From assembly GCA_026195895.1 (NCBI GenBank), contig JAPHRO010000024.1, positions 1 through 64,000 on the forward strand: 64,000 nucleotides of DNA, read 5' to 3'. The stretch comes from Gammaproteobacteria bacterium. Its GTDB lineage: Bacteria; Pseudomonadota; Gammaproteobacteria; SZUA-229. Below the pieces are notes generated by a model. It worked only from the letters and a program-made list of their open reading frames with translations, did no database searches and had not been told where the DNA came from. The position numbers and the translations under genes were made by a program. This document shows positions 27,916-38,779 of this stretch, one piece after another (positions within the stretch are counted from its first letter, which is position 1; each line of letters starts with the position of its first letter).

Positions 27916-29165
27916 GTTTTTGTATCCAATGCTGGCTCTTTAACATTTTTTAGCATCAGGCCACCAATCACAAATAAAATAATTATAGACAGAATCGAGA
28001 ATCGATGATTATTAGTTAATATTGCTACACCGCCCATGATTAACGGCCCGAGGATAGCCGCAGCCTTACCCATCATATTATAAACACCAAAATATTCTGC
28101 GGCCCGATCTTCAGGTATCAACCTGGCATAATATGAACGACTGAGCGCCTGCACACCACCCTGGACCAGGCCAATTAATATTGCCAGAATATAAAACTCT
28201 TCCACAGAGTCCATATAATATCCCCACAGGGTAATAAGAGCGTATATAAATATACCGGCTAACAGAGCCTTTTTAACACCTATTCTTCCGCCTATATGAG
28301 CATAAACAATCGCTGCAGGAAAGCCCACAAACTGGGTCAGCAATAATGCCAGTATCAAATCGTTAGCGGAAAACCCCAGCGCAAGACCATAATCAACAGC
28401 CATGCGGATAATAGTGTCTACGCCATCTATATAAATCCAGTAGGCCAATAGGAACAAGCGAATTTGCCTGTCTTTAAAAATATTTTTAAACGTTGTAATC
28501 GTCTCATGAAAAACACGACTGACAACTTGTTCAGTAGTGTTATCCAGTGCTCTGGACTCACTTACCCACAAACCTAAGGGTAAAGAAAAAATCAACCACC
28601 ACAAAGACACCAGCACAAATGAAAATATAACTGCATCTATAGATTCTGAAAAACCAAATATTGCGGGTTGCTGACTCATCAGCACACATAAAGCCAGTAA
28701 TATCCCGCCACCAAGATACCCCATACCAAAGCCCAGCCCTGATACTTTATCCACATTATGATTCTGACTAACATCAACTAACAATGCATCGTAAAAAATA
28801 TTTGCCCCCATGAAGGCAAACGAAGCCAGCACATAAAACATTAACACCAGCCACCAAAGGCCTGGACCAATGGTATAAAACATATATGTCGTAACAACGC
28901 CCAGAGACATAAACAACAGGAGCAGGCGTTTTCGCAAGCCGCGGCAATCAGCAATTGCACCGAGCACCGGCGCCAGCAATACAATCATCAAACTGGAAGT
29001 GGAATTTGCGGCACCTAACCAGAAAGTACTTTCTTCAGAACTCAGGCCTGAGGCCCAGTATTGTTTGAAAACAACAGGAAATAATCCGGCGATAACGACC
29101 GTAGCAAAAACTGAATTGGCCCAGTCATACAGTGCCCAGCTCCAGACTTGTTTATCCTTCAGCAC
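27912..29165 (-). CDS. UMF1/Atg22-like MFS transporter
   Basis: The 417-residue protein has about 12 membrane segments. The N-terminus WSWALYDWANSVFATVVIAGLFPVVF and the GAIADCRGLRKR loop are typical of the UMF1 (Atg22-like) branch of the major facilitator superfamily. Another family segment is GGVQALSRSYYARLIPEDRAAEYFG. The substrate is unknown. It is the first gene of the transporter-receiver-cyclase homologue operon, sharing a 4-bp overlap with the receiver gene. Confidence 0.85.
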   Translation of the reverse strand: MLKDKQVWSWALYDWANSVFATVVIAGLFPVVFKQYWASGLSSEESTFWLGAANSTSSLMIVLLAPVLGAIADCRGLRKRLLLLFMSLGVVTTYMFYTIGPGLWWLVLMFYVLASFAFMGANIFYDALLVDVSQNHNVDKVSGLGFGMGYLGGGILLALCVLMSQQPAIFGFSESIDAVIFSFVLVSLWWLIFSLPLGLWVSESRALDNTTEQVVSRVFHETITTFKNIFKDRQIRLFLLAYWIYIDGVDTIIRMAVDYGLALGFSANDLILALLLTQFVGFPAAIVYAHIGGRIGVKKALLAGIFIYALITLWGYYMDSVEEFYILAILIGLVQGGVQALSRSYYARLIPEDRAAEYFGVYNMMGKAAAILGPLIMGGVAILTNNHRFSILSIIILFVIGGLMLKNVKEPALDTKT

Positions 29166-29228
29166 AGCGCGCCTTTATTTTATTTTCTGTGAGTGAACTG
29201 GAATCAATCCAGAATTCGTTATCTGCTA

Positions 29229-29677
29229 GCTGCCAAACTGAAACAGCTCAGTTTCATTATCAACAGGCTGACAGCCTCATTTTCAGCCTATGAGCGCTCA
29301 TCGGCAACCACGGCAAAACTGCGCCCCTGTTCACCGGCGCGAGCCGCTTCGATAGCCGCATTCAACAAAATCATCTATTGCCGGGCTGTATATTTGTGTC
29401 GCATGCTGCACATCATCTGCATGGCCATCCAGATAACGCCCCATTATCAAACTTGCCCGCATCAGCATTCGATCTTTTTTCTTCTGTTACTAATATGGCT
29501 ATACTGCAGAATGGTATACGCCAGCAACAGTGAAACAGCAATGACAGCCAGTTCAGCGCCATCCAGCTGACCGACCAGAAACACCAGAATAAATACCAGC
29601 AGAGCTATCACTCCTAGCTGGAGCCCTGAAAATAGAATGTTTTGCCCTCTAGAAATTTGTTTTAATTTATTTTTCAT
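29229..29677 (-). pseudogene. Remnant of a methyl-accepting chemotaxis protein
   Basis: On the minus strand an open fragment at 29288-29374 encodes ILLNAAIEAARAGEQGRSF followed by AVVADERS, the strongly conserved hairpin tip of chemoreceptors. It is preceded by an in-frame TAG and ends in a TAG. Upstream, a 71-codon frame (29462-29677) encodes a basic N-terminus and two hydrophobic helices, as expected of a receptor membrane region. Downstream (about 29229-29270) is a short tail-like segment, KLSCFSLAASR. The normal linker, HAMP and most of the coiled coil are missing, so the gene is decayed by deletion and frameshift. The 611 bp between 29166 and 29776 hold nothing else recognisable. Confidence 0.7.
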
Positions 29678-29776
29678 TGACTTAAATAAGAACTATCTCT
29701 TGTTTTTTTATCCCCTACAGGTCTATATATAGTCTAATTATAATAAGATTTTTGACCAGCAACCAAGTAAGACATA

Positions 29777-30400
29777 ATGAATAGAACCTTCCTCATATTT
29801 CTAATGATTGGCACCGCATTAATGATTCTGGTTATTGGCGGCGAGCAATCTACGAAAAAATCAGATTACATGCCCTGGAACGTCAGTGTAGCCAGGAATG
29901 GTTCGATCAGTGCATTTGGTATCACTCTCAACAAAACCCCTATTCAGGATGCAAACCAGATTCTGGCAAGCTTCCCTGAAACACGGCTGATATCATCAGC
30001 CACACAGCCAGCGCAACTCATAGCATTTTATAGTGACGTCAACATGGCCGGATTAATGGCTGAATTCGAACTGGAATATAAGCTGTCAAAAGAAAAATTA
30101 GCGGAACTGCAACAGACTGCCGAAGCCGTTCCCGGTCAGGACTATTTTCATTTATCTAATAGCGTTGAAATGGAGTTACTCAATACCGCGGTATCCAGAC
30201 TCACCTACAAACCGCTGATTGATTACGATATGGATATTATCTTACAGCGTTTCGGACAACCGGATAGCGAATATAAAATCAGTGAAACTACCCAGGCACT
30301 GGAATATGCCAATCTGGGTTTAAGTATTTATATAAATAGCGCTGGTCAGGATATGTTTGTTTATTCGCCCATCATAAAAAATATTGCGCCTGAACGATAA
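29777..30400 (+). CDS. Hypothetical membrane-anchored protein
   Basis: A 207-residue protein with one N-terminal membrane segment (about 4-21) followed by a soluble, probably periplasmic domain of about 180 residues. No cysteine follows the segment, so it is not a lipoprotein. No domain is recognised. The region IILQRFGQPDSEYKISETTQALEYANLGLSIYI resembles a small alpha/beta fold seen in uncharacterised proteobacterial proteins. It converges with prfC, with ten bases between the stops. Confidence 0.7.
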   Translation: MNRTFLIFLMIGTALMILVIGGEQSTKKSDYMPWNVSVARNGSISAFGITLNKTPIQDANQILASFPETRLISSATQPAQLIAFYSDVNMAGLMAEFELEYKLSKEKLAELQQTAEAVPGQDYFHLSNSVEMELLNTAVSRLTYKPLIDYDMDIILQRFGQPDSEYKISETTQALEYANLGLSIYINSAGQDMFVYSPIIKNIAPER

Positions 30401-30409
30401 GATCAAAAA

Positions 30410-32008
30410 CTATTCCGTTTCGTAAACACCATGTTCGCGGGTTGCCAGGAATTTAATATCAGGCCAGCGTTCCATGGTCATATCCAAGTTAACTCGCGTC
30501 GGCGCTATGTAAACCAGGTCACCGGCATGATCCAGCGCAAGATGACTTGCTGCCTTATCCTTAAACTGCGCCAGCATTTTCTCATCACCACATTCTACCC
30601 AGCGCGCTGTTGTTACACTGACGTTTTCAAACGAGCAATCGACGTTATATTCCGCTTTCAGCCGATGCGCCACCACATCAAACTGCAACACACCGACCGC
30701 ACCCAGAATTAAATCATTATTGGTTAACGGCCGATACAACTGGGTGGCCCCTTCTTCACATAACTGAATCAGGCCTTTTTGCAGGGCTTTCATTTTTAGC
30801 GGGTCACGCAACTGCGCACGGCGGAATAATTCCGGCGCGAAGTTTGGAATCCCGGTGAACACAAGATCTTCACCCATACTAAAGGTATCACCAATACGGA
30901 TGGTGCCATGATTATGGATGCCGATAATGTCGCCAGCATAGGCCTCATCCACATGACCTCGATCAGAAGCCATAAACGTTAGGGCATCGCTGAGTTTAAT
31001 ATCCTTTTTAATGCGCACATGCCTGACCTTCATACCCCGGGTAAATTGCCCGGAGCAGACTCGCATAAACGCAACGCGATCCCGATGCTGTGGATCCATA
31101 TTGGCCTGGATTTTAAAGACAAAGCCGGTAAATTTTTCTTCTTTCGGATCAACTACTCGGGCACTGCCATCACGGGGCTGGGGAATTGGCGCATAAGCAT
31201 CCAGTGCATCGAGTAATTCCTGAATACCAAAATTATTAATCGCCGAACCAAAATAAACCGGCGTCAGCCTGCCTGCCAGATAAGCATCCAGATCAAACTC
31301 ATGACTGGCACCTTTTACCAGCTCGATTTCGTCACGTAATTCCTGCGCCATGCTGCCGAGTTTTTCATCCAGCTCGGGATTATGCAGGCCTTCGATAACA
31401 TCCCCGGCCATGATTTTTCCGCCATGGGTGGCACTGAACAAATGTACTTTGTCTTCATACAAATGGAACACGCCCTTGAAGTTTTTACCCATGCCAATCG
31501 GCCAGGTCATTGGCGCACACTGAATATCCAGCACGGTTTCCACCTCATCCAGCAAATCGATCGGGTCTTTCGCCTCCCGGTCCATTTTGTTTACAAAGGT
31601 GAGTATTGGCGTAGTACGTAGCCGACATACATCCATCAGTTTAATGGTCCGCTCCTCAACGCCCTTGGCCGCATCAATCACCATCAATGCAGAATCGACC
31701 GCAGTAAGTGTGCGGTAGGTATCTTCCGAGAAATCCGCATGGCCCGGCGTATCCAGCAGGTTAATAATGCTGTTTTTATGGGGAAACTGCATCACCGATG
31801 AGGTCACCGAAATACCGCGCTGCTTTTCCAGCTCCATCCAGTCCGATGTCGCATGACGCGCAGCCTTGCGGCCCTTAACCGTACCCGCAAGCTGAATGGC
31901 ACCACTGAATAGCAGCAGTTTTTCAGTCAGGGTCGTTTTACCTGCATCAGGATGGGAAACAATGGCAAACGTGCGACGACGCTGCATTTGCTGGAGATAT
32001 TCAGACAT
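30410..32008 (-). CDS. prfC: Peptide chain release factor 3
   Basis: RF3 is the GTPase that recycles RF1 and RF2. The 532 residues carry G1 [14 protein letters not shown]2 in [11 protein letters not shown]3 [16 protein letters not shown], and G4 [12 protein letters not shown]. The start at 32008 ([17 protein letters not shown]) is chosen by comparison with E. coli RF3; the frame remains open to a TTG at 32029, which would add seven residues. It lies 66 bp after the metallopeptidase candidate on the same strand. Confidence 0.95.
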   Translation of the reverse strand: MSEYLQQMQRRRTFAIVSHPDAGKTTLTEKLLLFSGAIQLAGTVKGRKAARHATSDWMELEKQRGISVTSSVMQFPHKNSIINLLDTPGHADFSEDTYRTLTAVDSALMVIDAAKGVEERTIKLMDVCRLRTTPILTFVNKMDREAKDPIDLLDEVETVLDIQCAPMTWPIGMGKNFKGVFHLYEDKVHLFSATHGGKIMAGDVIEGLHNPELDEKLGSMAQELRDEIELVKGASHEFDLDAYLAGRLTPVYFGSAINNFGIQELLDALDAYAPIPQPRDGSARVVDPKEEKFTGFVFKIQANMDPQHRDRVAFMRVCSGQFTRGMKVRHVRIKKDIKLSDALTFMASDRGHVDEAYAGDIIGIHNHGTIRIGDTFSMGEDLVFTGIPNFAPELFRRAQLRDPLKMKALQKGLIQLCEEGATQLYRPLTNNDLILGAVGVLQFDVVAHRLKAEYNVDCSFENVSVTTARWVECGDEKMLAQFKDKAASHLALDHAGDLVYIAPTRVNLDMTMERWPDIKFLATREHGVYETE

Positions 32009-32074
32009 AAGATCCACACTCAAAATCAAGCGCGAAATTATAACAGAATTGAGACATATTTTGCGGTAAGGAAA

Positions 32075-33154
32075 CTACCAGTCAGGATTAAAATCAATTT
32101 TGGCGGCACCCGGCTGCATCGCAGGAAGCGCCAGCATCTGGCATTTATCTGCATCCAGCCCCTCGACCCATTGCCGGTATTTCAGTAACGGCGTTGGATT
32201 CATGATGCATGCCTTTTTATTAAATGGATGCGCATAGTGATAAAACATATGGCCCAGCTCATGGGTAATTAAAGCGGCTGTATATTCAATAATTTGCTGC
32301 TCGGAATAAGCAGCATCATCGCGCAACCGAGTTAGCATGGGTGCATTGTTTATAAGCTGGAAAGTGCTGGCAAAGATATAGGCTTTGTTGGAGCTATCTT
32401 TGCTGTAACTTGTCGTCCCCGCCGTAATGCCTCCCCGCAGGGAAGAATGGGTAGCCATACCATATCTTTCTGCACTGACCACTAGCTGATTAGTAATCAC
32501 CAGCTGATACGGCAAATGGCCATAACCCAGGGAATCCCACCACACCCATTCGTTATAGGGCGATCCATCGACAACAGGTTTCCCGTCTTCCACTTTATAG
32601 TTATACCAATACTGGCCACGAACAATGAGTGTTTCTACCAGTCGGTCCGTTAACTCTTCCAGGTTATTCACCGGCAGGGTATTTATCAGGTACGGCTGTG
32701 CATAATCGATAACAGCATCCGGATTATTTCTAAACGGCTCCAACGAGGTATATATGGAATGCCACATATCATTAACATCAGCTTCCGTGACCTGATTTAA
32801 CTGAATAATTAATTTTTCTCGCGCCCTGATAACATGTTCAGGCAAGTAGGAAAACAGTGTTTCAATCGATATGTTTTCGACACGATTAAATTCAACATCA
32901 ATATTTAAATGTTGTTTAACCAGACGCTGCGTATGTTTCAGAACACCTAAATATTGCGTCTCGTTCAAAGATTGAAAACGTGGATTAATAGCATGAACAA
33001 CGTTAATTTTAACTGGCTGATTAGATAGATCGGGCAAGCTGACTCTCTGCCACGACGAAGGTACTTTATCGGTAATGACAAACAGAATAAAACCAGTGAA
33101 CAGACTTAAAATAATACCCAGTAATAACGGCTTTTCTGATTCATTAAGTTTCAT
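32075..33154 (-). CDS. Membrane-anchored HExxH metallopeptidase candidate
   Basis: The 359-residue protein has one N-terminal membrane helix (about 9-28) and a large soluble region. Near residue 297 it has HELGHMFYHYAHPF, a zinc-peptidase HExxH with extra His at +8 and +11, then CIMNP eight residues later, which recalls the Met-turn area of metzincins and archaemetzincins. The spacing fits no family I can name with confidence. Peptidase function is inferred from the motif. The first 11 bp overlap the rimI end, so translation is coupled to rimI. Confidence 0.7.
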   Translation of the reverse strand: MKLNESEKPLLLGIILSLFTGFILFVITDKVPSSWQRVSLPDLSNQPVKINVVHAINPRFQSLNETQYLGVLKHTQRLVKQHLNIDVEFNRVENISIETLFSYLPEHVIRAREKLIIQLNQVTEADVNDMWHSIYTSLEPFRNNPDAVIDYAQPYLINTLPVNNLEELTDRLVETLIVRGQYWYNYKVEDGKPVVDGSPYNEWVWWDSLGYGHLPYQLVITNQLVVSAERYGMATHSSLRGGITAGTTSYSKDSSNKAYIFASTFQLINNAPMLTRLRDDAAYSEQQIIEYTAALITHELGHMFYHYAHPFNKKACIMNPTPLLKYRQWVEGLDADKCQMLALPAMQPGAAKIDFNPDW

Positions 33155-33629
33155 TCGGTAAATTTAATGCTTTGGCAAACACCAGCGCATCTTCCCTGCC
33201 ATTATCTGAAGGATAGTAATCTTTGCGAACACCAATCTTATTAAACCCTTCCTGTTCATATAATTGAATTGCCACTGTATTCGAACCCCTGACTTCGAGA
33301 AAAATTGAATCCACTTTTTTTTCTTCGGCAACGTCCAGCAATTTATACAACATTTTTCTGCCCATGCCCTGCCCCTGCATTTGAGGGGCGACACAGAGAT
33401 TAAGAATATGGGCTTCATCGGCGGCAATTGTTATCAATCCATAGGCCTGAATAATTTCATTCACCTCATAAACAAAACAGTTGTAGCCCACGCAAATACA
33501 GTCTCTGAAAATCCCTTCCGTCCAGGGGTGAGAATAAACACTTTCTTCAATCTCAATGACTCTGGGCACGTCTTCAGATATCATAGCCCGGAAGCTGGCG
33601 ATCGGTTCTATGTCAGGATTTAAAGCCAT
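33144..33629 (-). CDS. rimI: Ribosomal protein S18-alanine N-acetyltransferase
   Basis: The 161-residue GNAT protein has the acetyl-CoA loop VAPQMQGQGMGRKML (about 86-100), the strand IFLEVRGSNTVAIQLYEQEGF and the C-terminal RKDYYPSDNGREDALVFAKAL. These match RimI, which acetylates the N-terminal Ala of S18. It lies 16 bp after udg, a common rimI neighbour. Confidence 0.9.
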   Translation of the reverse strand: MALNPDIEPIASFRAMISEDVPRVIEIEESVYSHPWTEGIFRDCICVGYNCFVYEVNEIIQAYGLITIAADEAHILNLCVAPQMQGQGMGRKMLYKLLDVAEEKKVDSIFLEVRGSNTVAIQLYEQEGFNKIGVRKDYYPSDNGREDALVFAKALNLPNET

Positions 33630-33645
33630 TTAAAAGCGCCTTTGC

Positions 33646-34473
33646 TCACAAAGAAGTTAGCTGTTTCTTTACTTGTAGCAAATCTTGCCAGGATTTGCGT
33701 TTATCTACGGGTTTTCTTAGCAAATAAGCGGGATGATAACTAACCAGCAAAGGGATACCGTTATAACTATGCTGCCTTTGTCGCATAGCACCAAGCGGCT
33801 CCTGGCTAATCAGTAAATGGTGCGCTGCAATACGCCCCAGCGCGAGTATTACTTTGGGCTGAATCAATTCGATCTGGCGCTGCAAATAAGGATCACAGCA
33901 AACAATTTCACTGGTATGGGGATTACGATTATTCGGTGGTTGGCATTTCAGCACATTGGTAATAAATACTGTTGGTCGATCCAGATCTATTGCCTTTAGC
34001 ATGGCATCGAGCAATTGACCGGCACGACCCACAAAGGGTTCCCCTTTGGCATCCTCATCTGCGCCCGGCGCTTCACCAATTATTAATAAGTCGGCTGCGG
34101 GATTACCAGCACCAAATACGGTTTGCGTGCGCGAGATATGCAATTCACATAACTGGCATTGGCTGACGGTAGTCTTTAACTGTTGCCAGTTTTGCCGGGA
34201 CACATCGGGAACTTCATTTTTTTCTTTAACTGTATCGCCTGGCGCAATATCAGTGACTGAACGAGAATCTAACTGGCTTTGCCTGACATCATTTGGCTGT
34301 AGATTATTTTCAACCGAAGATACGGGAAAATCTTCAACATCTGTTAGCGAAGACACATCAGCATAGCGCTCAAACCAGGGCTGTATACCCATGGCTTTGA
34401 GGTACTGCATACGAGTGTTTTCATCTAGCGAGCATCCATGCTCTTTAACATTGTGATCATCCCTGTCAGCCAT
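33646..34473 (-). CDS. Uracil-DNA glycosylase, family 4
   Basis: Removes uracil from DNA. Of the 275 residues, about 85 at the N-terminus are a poorly conserved extension. The catalytic domain has [20 protein letters not shown] (motif A region), [27 protein letters not shown] and the C-terminal [11 protein letters not shown] (motif B). Cysteines in CQLC, KCQPP and CCDPYL are placed to bind the 4Fe-4S cluster of family 4 enzymes. The ATG shares one base with the leuA stop. Confidence 0.9.
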   Translation of the reverse strand: MADRDDHNVKEHGCSLDENTRMQYLKAMGIQPWFERYADVSSLTDVEDFPVSSVENNLQPNDVRQSQLDSRSVTDIAPGDTVKEKNEVPDVSRQNWQQLKTTVSQCQLCELHISRTQTVFGAGNPAADLLIIGEAPGADEDAKGEPFVGRAGQLLDAMLKAIDLDRPTVFITNVLKCQPPNNRNPHTSEIVCCDPYLQRQIELIQPKVILALGRIAAHHLLISQEPLGAMRQRQHSYNGIPLLVSYHPAYLLRKPVDKRKSWQDLLQVKKQLTSL

Positions 34474-36023
34474 TAAACATCACCCAGTTGTGGATGCTCG
34501 CGACTATATTCGCCATCTGAAATTTTATTCAGTGCATTAATATAGGCATTGGCAGAAGCGACAACAATGTCAGTATCTGCACCCTGACCATTTACAATAC
34601 GCCCACTTTTTGACAAGCGCACCGTTACTTCGCCCTGAGAATCGGTACCACTGGTAATATTGTTGACTGAATACAGTTGCAGTTCTGTTTCACTTTTCAC
34701 CACCTGCTCAATAGCTTTATAAGCGGCATCAACAGGACCACTACCGGTAGCGATTGAATTACGTTCTTTTCCATCGACGCTAACCACAACAGTGGCCTCA
34801 GGTATTTCACCCGTTTCCGAACAAACCCTGAGGCTAACCAGTTTAAACCGTTCGTTTTCCGACGACCATGAAGTTTCGGCAACCAGTGCCTGCAAATCTT
34901 CATCGAAAATTTCATGTTTCTTATCTGCCAGTTCCTTGAAACGAGCAAAGGCATCATTCAGCTCTTCTTCTGAATTTAATTCTATACCCAGATCATTGAG
35001 GCGGGAACGCAAGGCATTTCTGCCAGAATGTTTGCCCAGTACAATTTTATTTTCACTCCAGCCGACATCCTGAGCGCGCATGATTTCGTAAGTCTCACGA
35101 CTTTTTAACACGCCGTCCTGGTGAATACCTGACTCATGGGCGAATGCATTGGCGCCTACGATTGCTTTATTGGGCTGTACCGGAAAACCGGTAATACCGG
35201 AGACCAGACGCGAACAGGGAATGATTTGGGTTGTATCCAGCCCGGTATCACATTCGAATAAATCCTGCCGGGTACGCACGGCCATGACGATTTCTTCCAG
35301 TGCTGCATTGCCGGCACGCTCGCCCAGACCATTAATGGTACATTCCACCTGACGAGCACCATTTTGTACCGCCGCCAGCGAATTGGCCACCGCCATGCCC
35401 AGATCGTTGTGACAATGCACTGAGAAAATTGCCTTATCCGAATTAGGCACCCGTTCCCTCAAAGTATGGATCAAACTGCCAAACTGACTGGGTACGTTGT
35501 AACCCACGGTATCGGGGATATTGATCGTTGAGGCACCGGCATCAATAACAGCTTCAATGACACGACACAGAAAATCAGTTTCAGAACGCCCGGCATCTTC
35601 GGGTGAAAATTCAACATTGTCGGTAAACTTGCGCGCCATTTTCACCGCTTCCACCGCCTGCTCCAGTACGGCATCAGGCTCCATGCGCAATTTCATTTTC
35701 ATGTGAATAGGCGAAGTTGCAATAAAGGTATGGATACGTGACGAATTGGCATGCTTCAGCGCTTCACCAGCTCGGCTAATATCTTTCGCCAGTGCACGCG
35801 CCAGACCACAAACGGTACTGTCTTTTATGGCACCAGCCACCGCCTGCACCGATTCAAAATCGCCAGGACTGGCAATCGGAAAACCGGCCTCGATAATATC
35901 AACCTTCATACGTTCCAGTGCTTTGGCAATGCGCACTTTCTCGTCTTTGGTCATGGATGCGCCCGGACTCTGTTCACCGTCGCGCAAAGTTGTATCAAAT
36001 ATAATTAATCTGTCATCACTCAT
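34473..36023 (-). CDS. leuA: 2-isopropylmalate synthase
   Basis: First committed enzyme of leucine biosynthesis, condensing acetyl-CoA and 2-oxoisovalerate. The 516 residues have the catalytic TIM barrel with [16 protein letters not shown] (9-24), the metal site [12 protein letters not shown] near 202, and the C-terminal regulatory LeuA dimer domain (about 390-505) for leucine feedback. GGAGC lies before the start. A leucine-rich leader ORF precedes it. It is co-oriented with ilvBHC and pssA. Confidence 0.95.
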   Translation of the reverse strand: MSDDRLIIFDTTLRDGEQSPGASMTKDEKVRIAKALERMKVDIIEAGFPIASPGDFESVQAVAGAIKDSTVCGLARALAKDISRAGEALKHANSSRIHTFIATSPIHMKMKLRMEPDAVLEQAVEAVKMARKFTDNVEFSPEDAGRSETDFLCRVIEAVIDAGASTINIPDTVGYNVPSQFGSLIHTLRERVPNSDKAIFSVHCHNDLGMAVANSLAAVQNGARQVECTINGLGERAGNAALEEIVMAVRTRQDLFECDTGLDTTQIIPCSRLVSGITGFPVQPNKAIVGANAFAHESGIHQDGVLKSRETYEIMRAQDVGWSENKIVLGKHSGRNALRSRLNDLGIELNSEEELNDAFARFKELADKKHEIFDEDLQALVAETSWSSENERFKLVSLRVCSETGEIPEATVVVSVDGKERNSIATGSGPVDAAYKAIEQVVKSETELQLYSVNNITSGTDSQGEVTVRLSKSGRIVNGQGADTDIVVASANAYINALNKISDGEYSREHPQLGDV

Positions 36024-36094
36024 GATCTGCTCCGCAAATCGGGTATATTCTCAGGGGTATAGTTAGCTGCGTATTTCTCCTCGCCAGGAATGCT

Positions 36095-36211
36095 TTATCT
36101 GCCCAACGGCAGTAGCAGGAATAGAGCATGAAGAGCATTTAGAGACAGGCAGGACAGAACACCAGCCATGGGGCCGAAAGCATGTGCTTGTTGTGTTCTG
36201 GTTGGATTCAT
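36095..36211 (-). CDS. Leucine-rich leader peptide upstream of leuA (candidate leuL)
   Basis: A 38-codon ORF on the leuA strand ends 72 bp before the leuA start. Nine of the last 20 residues are Leu, ending LNALHALFLLLPLGR; several codons are CTA, rare in this genome's neighbouring genes by eye. The start is preceded by AAGAAG, a weak ribosome-binding site. An 8-bp inverted repeat CAGAACAC / GTGTTCTG lies within the ORF. No U-tract terminator is visible between it and leuA, so the mechanism (transcription or translation attenuation) is open. Confidence 0.55.
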   Translation of the reverse strand: MNPTRTQQAHAFGPMAGVLSCLSLNALHALFLLLPLGR

Positions 36212-36295
36212 AAAATCTTCTTAAAAATACGTTTCACAAAACTATAACGATTATTAATTCATTTGCCAAGACTAAAATACACCCTCCGTGTGGAA

Positions 36296-37072
36296 TTACT
36301 CCTCATCGGGTGATGTCCGTTTGCCTCGCTTGCGATACCAGCGAACACCACTGAGCATTGGCCCTGAAACAATATACGCCATGAAAACAATAAACAGCAC
36401 CGCCGGTGGATGAATCGATGCCAGTGCGAAGGCCAGCACAATAACAAGGATCGCCAGAAACGGTACCTTTCCTCGAAGATTAATTTCCTTGAAGCTGTAA
36501 TACAGAATATTACTTACCATCAAAATACCCGCCAGGGCGGTAATCACCAATGCGGGTATCGCCACTTCTGGGCCATTGATACCATAATCCTGACAGACCC
36601 AGACGAAGCCCGCCACTGCCGCCGCCGCCGAAGGACTGGGCAAGCCCTGAAAATAACGTTTATCCGCAACACCGATCTGGGTATTGAATCGGGCCAGTCG
36701 CATGGCGGCACAGGCGGTATAAATAAATGCCGCTGTCCAGCCAACTTTCCCCCATTGCCAGCCCCACTCGACCATTGATGATAGCGCCCACTGATACACC
36801 ACCAGTGAAGGCGCCATACCAAATGACACCATGTCAGACAGACTATCGTATTCGGCACCAAAATCGCTCTGGGTGTTGGTGAGGCGCGCGACTCTGCCAT
36901 CCAGTCCATCCAGCAGCATGGCGATAAAAATGGCGATAGCAGCTTTTCCAAAATGGCCATTCATGCCGGCGATGATGGCGTAAAACCCGGCAAATAAAGC
37001 CGCCGTGGTAAATAAATTGGGTAACAGGTAAATACCGCGACGTCGATTACCCACTTTCTTTTTAAATTCCAT
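36296..37072 (-). CDS. pssA: CDP-diacylglycerol-serine O-phosphatidyltransferase
   Basis: Makes phosphatidylserine, the precursor of phosphatidylethanolamine. The 258-residue membrane protein (about eight helices) has the CDP-alcohol phosphotransferase motif D55-GLD58-GRVAR...SDFGAEYD76-SLSD80, and is of the integral-membrane type II (Bacillus-like) class, unlike the E. coli PssA. It lies between ilvC and leuA, an arrangement also seen in other proteobacteria. Confidence 0.93.
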   Translation of the reverse strand: MEFKKKVGNRRRGIYLLPNLFTTAALFAGFYAIIAGMNGHFGKAAIAIFIAMLLDGLDGRVARLTNTQSDFGAEYDSLSDMVSFGMAPSLVVYQWALSSMVEWGWQWGKVGWTAAFIYTACAAMRLARFNTQIGVADKRYFQGLPSPSAAAAVAGFVWVCQDYGINGPEVAIPALVITALAGILMVSNILYYSFKEINLRGKVPFLAILVIVLAFALASIHPPAVLFIVFMAYIVSGPMLSGVRWYRKRGKRTSPDEE

Positions 37073-37121
37073 GATTCGATTTCTTAATTGTAAATAGCAA
37101 CTAGCATCGGTAATTTAGCAT

Positions 37122-37152
37122 AAATATCGAATTTGATATCTATTCGATATTT
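37122..37152. promoter_or_regulatory. 11-bp perfect inverted repeat upstream of pssA
   Basis: AAATATCGAAT (37122-37132) and ATTCGATATTT (37142-37152) are separated by nine bases. It lies about 50 bp before the pssA start and just after the ilvC terminator on the transcribed strand. It may be an operator for pssA or an extra hairpin. Confidence 0.45.
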
Positions 37153-37163
37153 GTATCGAACAA

Positions 37164-37194
37164 AACAAAAGGGAGGCAATATGCCTCCCTTTAT
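37164..37194 (-). terminator. Rho-independent terminator of ilvC
   Basis: AGGGAGGC-AATAT-GCCTCCCT at about 37170-37190, followed on the minus strand by TTTTGTTTTG. It separates ilvBHC transcription from pssA. Confidence 0.85.
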
Positions 37195-37217
37195 GTTTTC
37201 AGCCTGATGACAGAATC

Positions 37218-38273
<1,056 letters not shown>

Positions 38274-38285
38274 TTAAGCGTCGTG

Positions 38286-38777
38286 TTACAGACTCAGGGA
38301 TTTTTCACCACGGCAAATACCAATAGCGCCTGAGCGAACCACTTCGTAAATCGTAATGCTGGATAATGCAGTTAAAAATGCATTCAGCTTGTCACCTTTA
38401 CCCGTCATTTCAATGGTATAGGTAGTATCGGTTACATCAATAATGCTGCCGCGGAATATATCGGCCAGGCGCTTTACTTCACTGCGCGCATTGCCCGTTG
38501 CCTGCACCTTGGCCAGCATTAATTCGCGCTCGATGTGACCACTTTCAGTCAGATCAATTAGCTTGACTACATCCACCAGCTTGTTTAGCTGTTTCATAAT
38601 CTGCTCAACGATCTCTTCTGTACCGGACGTTACCAGCGTCATACGAGACAGCGTTTCATCATCTGTAGGAGCAACTGTCAGCGACTCGATATTATAGGCT
38701 CGTGCGGAAAACAGGCCGGCCACGCGAGACAGGGCACCCGATTCGTTTTCCAGAAGAATTGAAATTATATGTTTCAT
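38286..38777 (-). CDS. ilvH: Acetolactate synthase small (regulatory) subunit
   Basis: The 163-residue subunit confers valine feedback on IlvB. It has an N-terminal ACT domain beginning ISILLENESGALSRVAGLFSAR, with the GALSRV loop that binds valine, and a C-terminal ACT-like half. It starts two bases after the ilvB stop. Confidence 0.95.
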   Translation of the reverse strand: MKHIISILLENESGALSRVAGLFSARAYNIESLTVAPTDDETLSRMTLVTSGTEEIVEQIMKQLNKLVDVVKLIDLTESGHIERELMLAKVQATGNARSEVKRLADIFRGSIIDVTDTTYTIEMTGKGDKLNAFLTALSSITIYEVVRSGAIGICRGEKSLSL

Positions 38778-38779
38778 GC

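Noticed and set aside
29193-29570. Plus-strand ORF of 125 codons
   Set aside because: It is antisense to the chemoreceptor remnant and has no features of its own.
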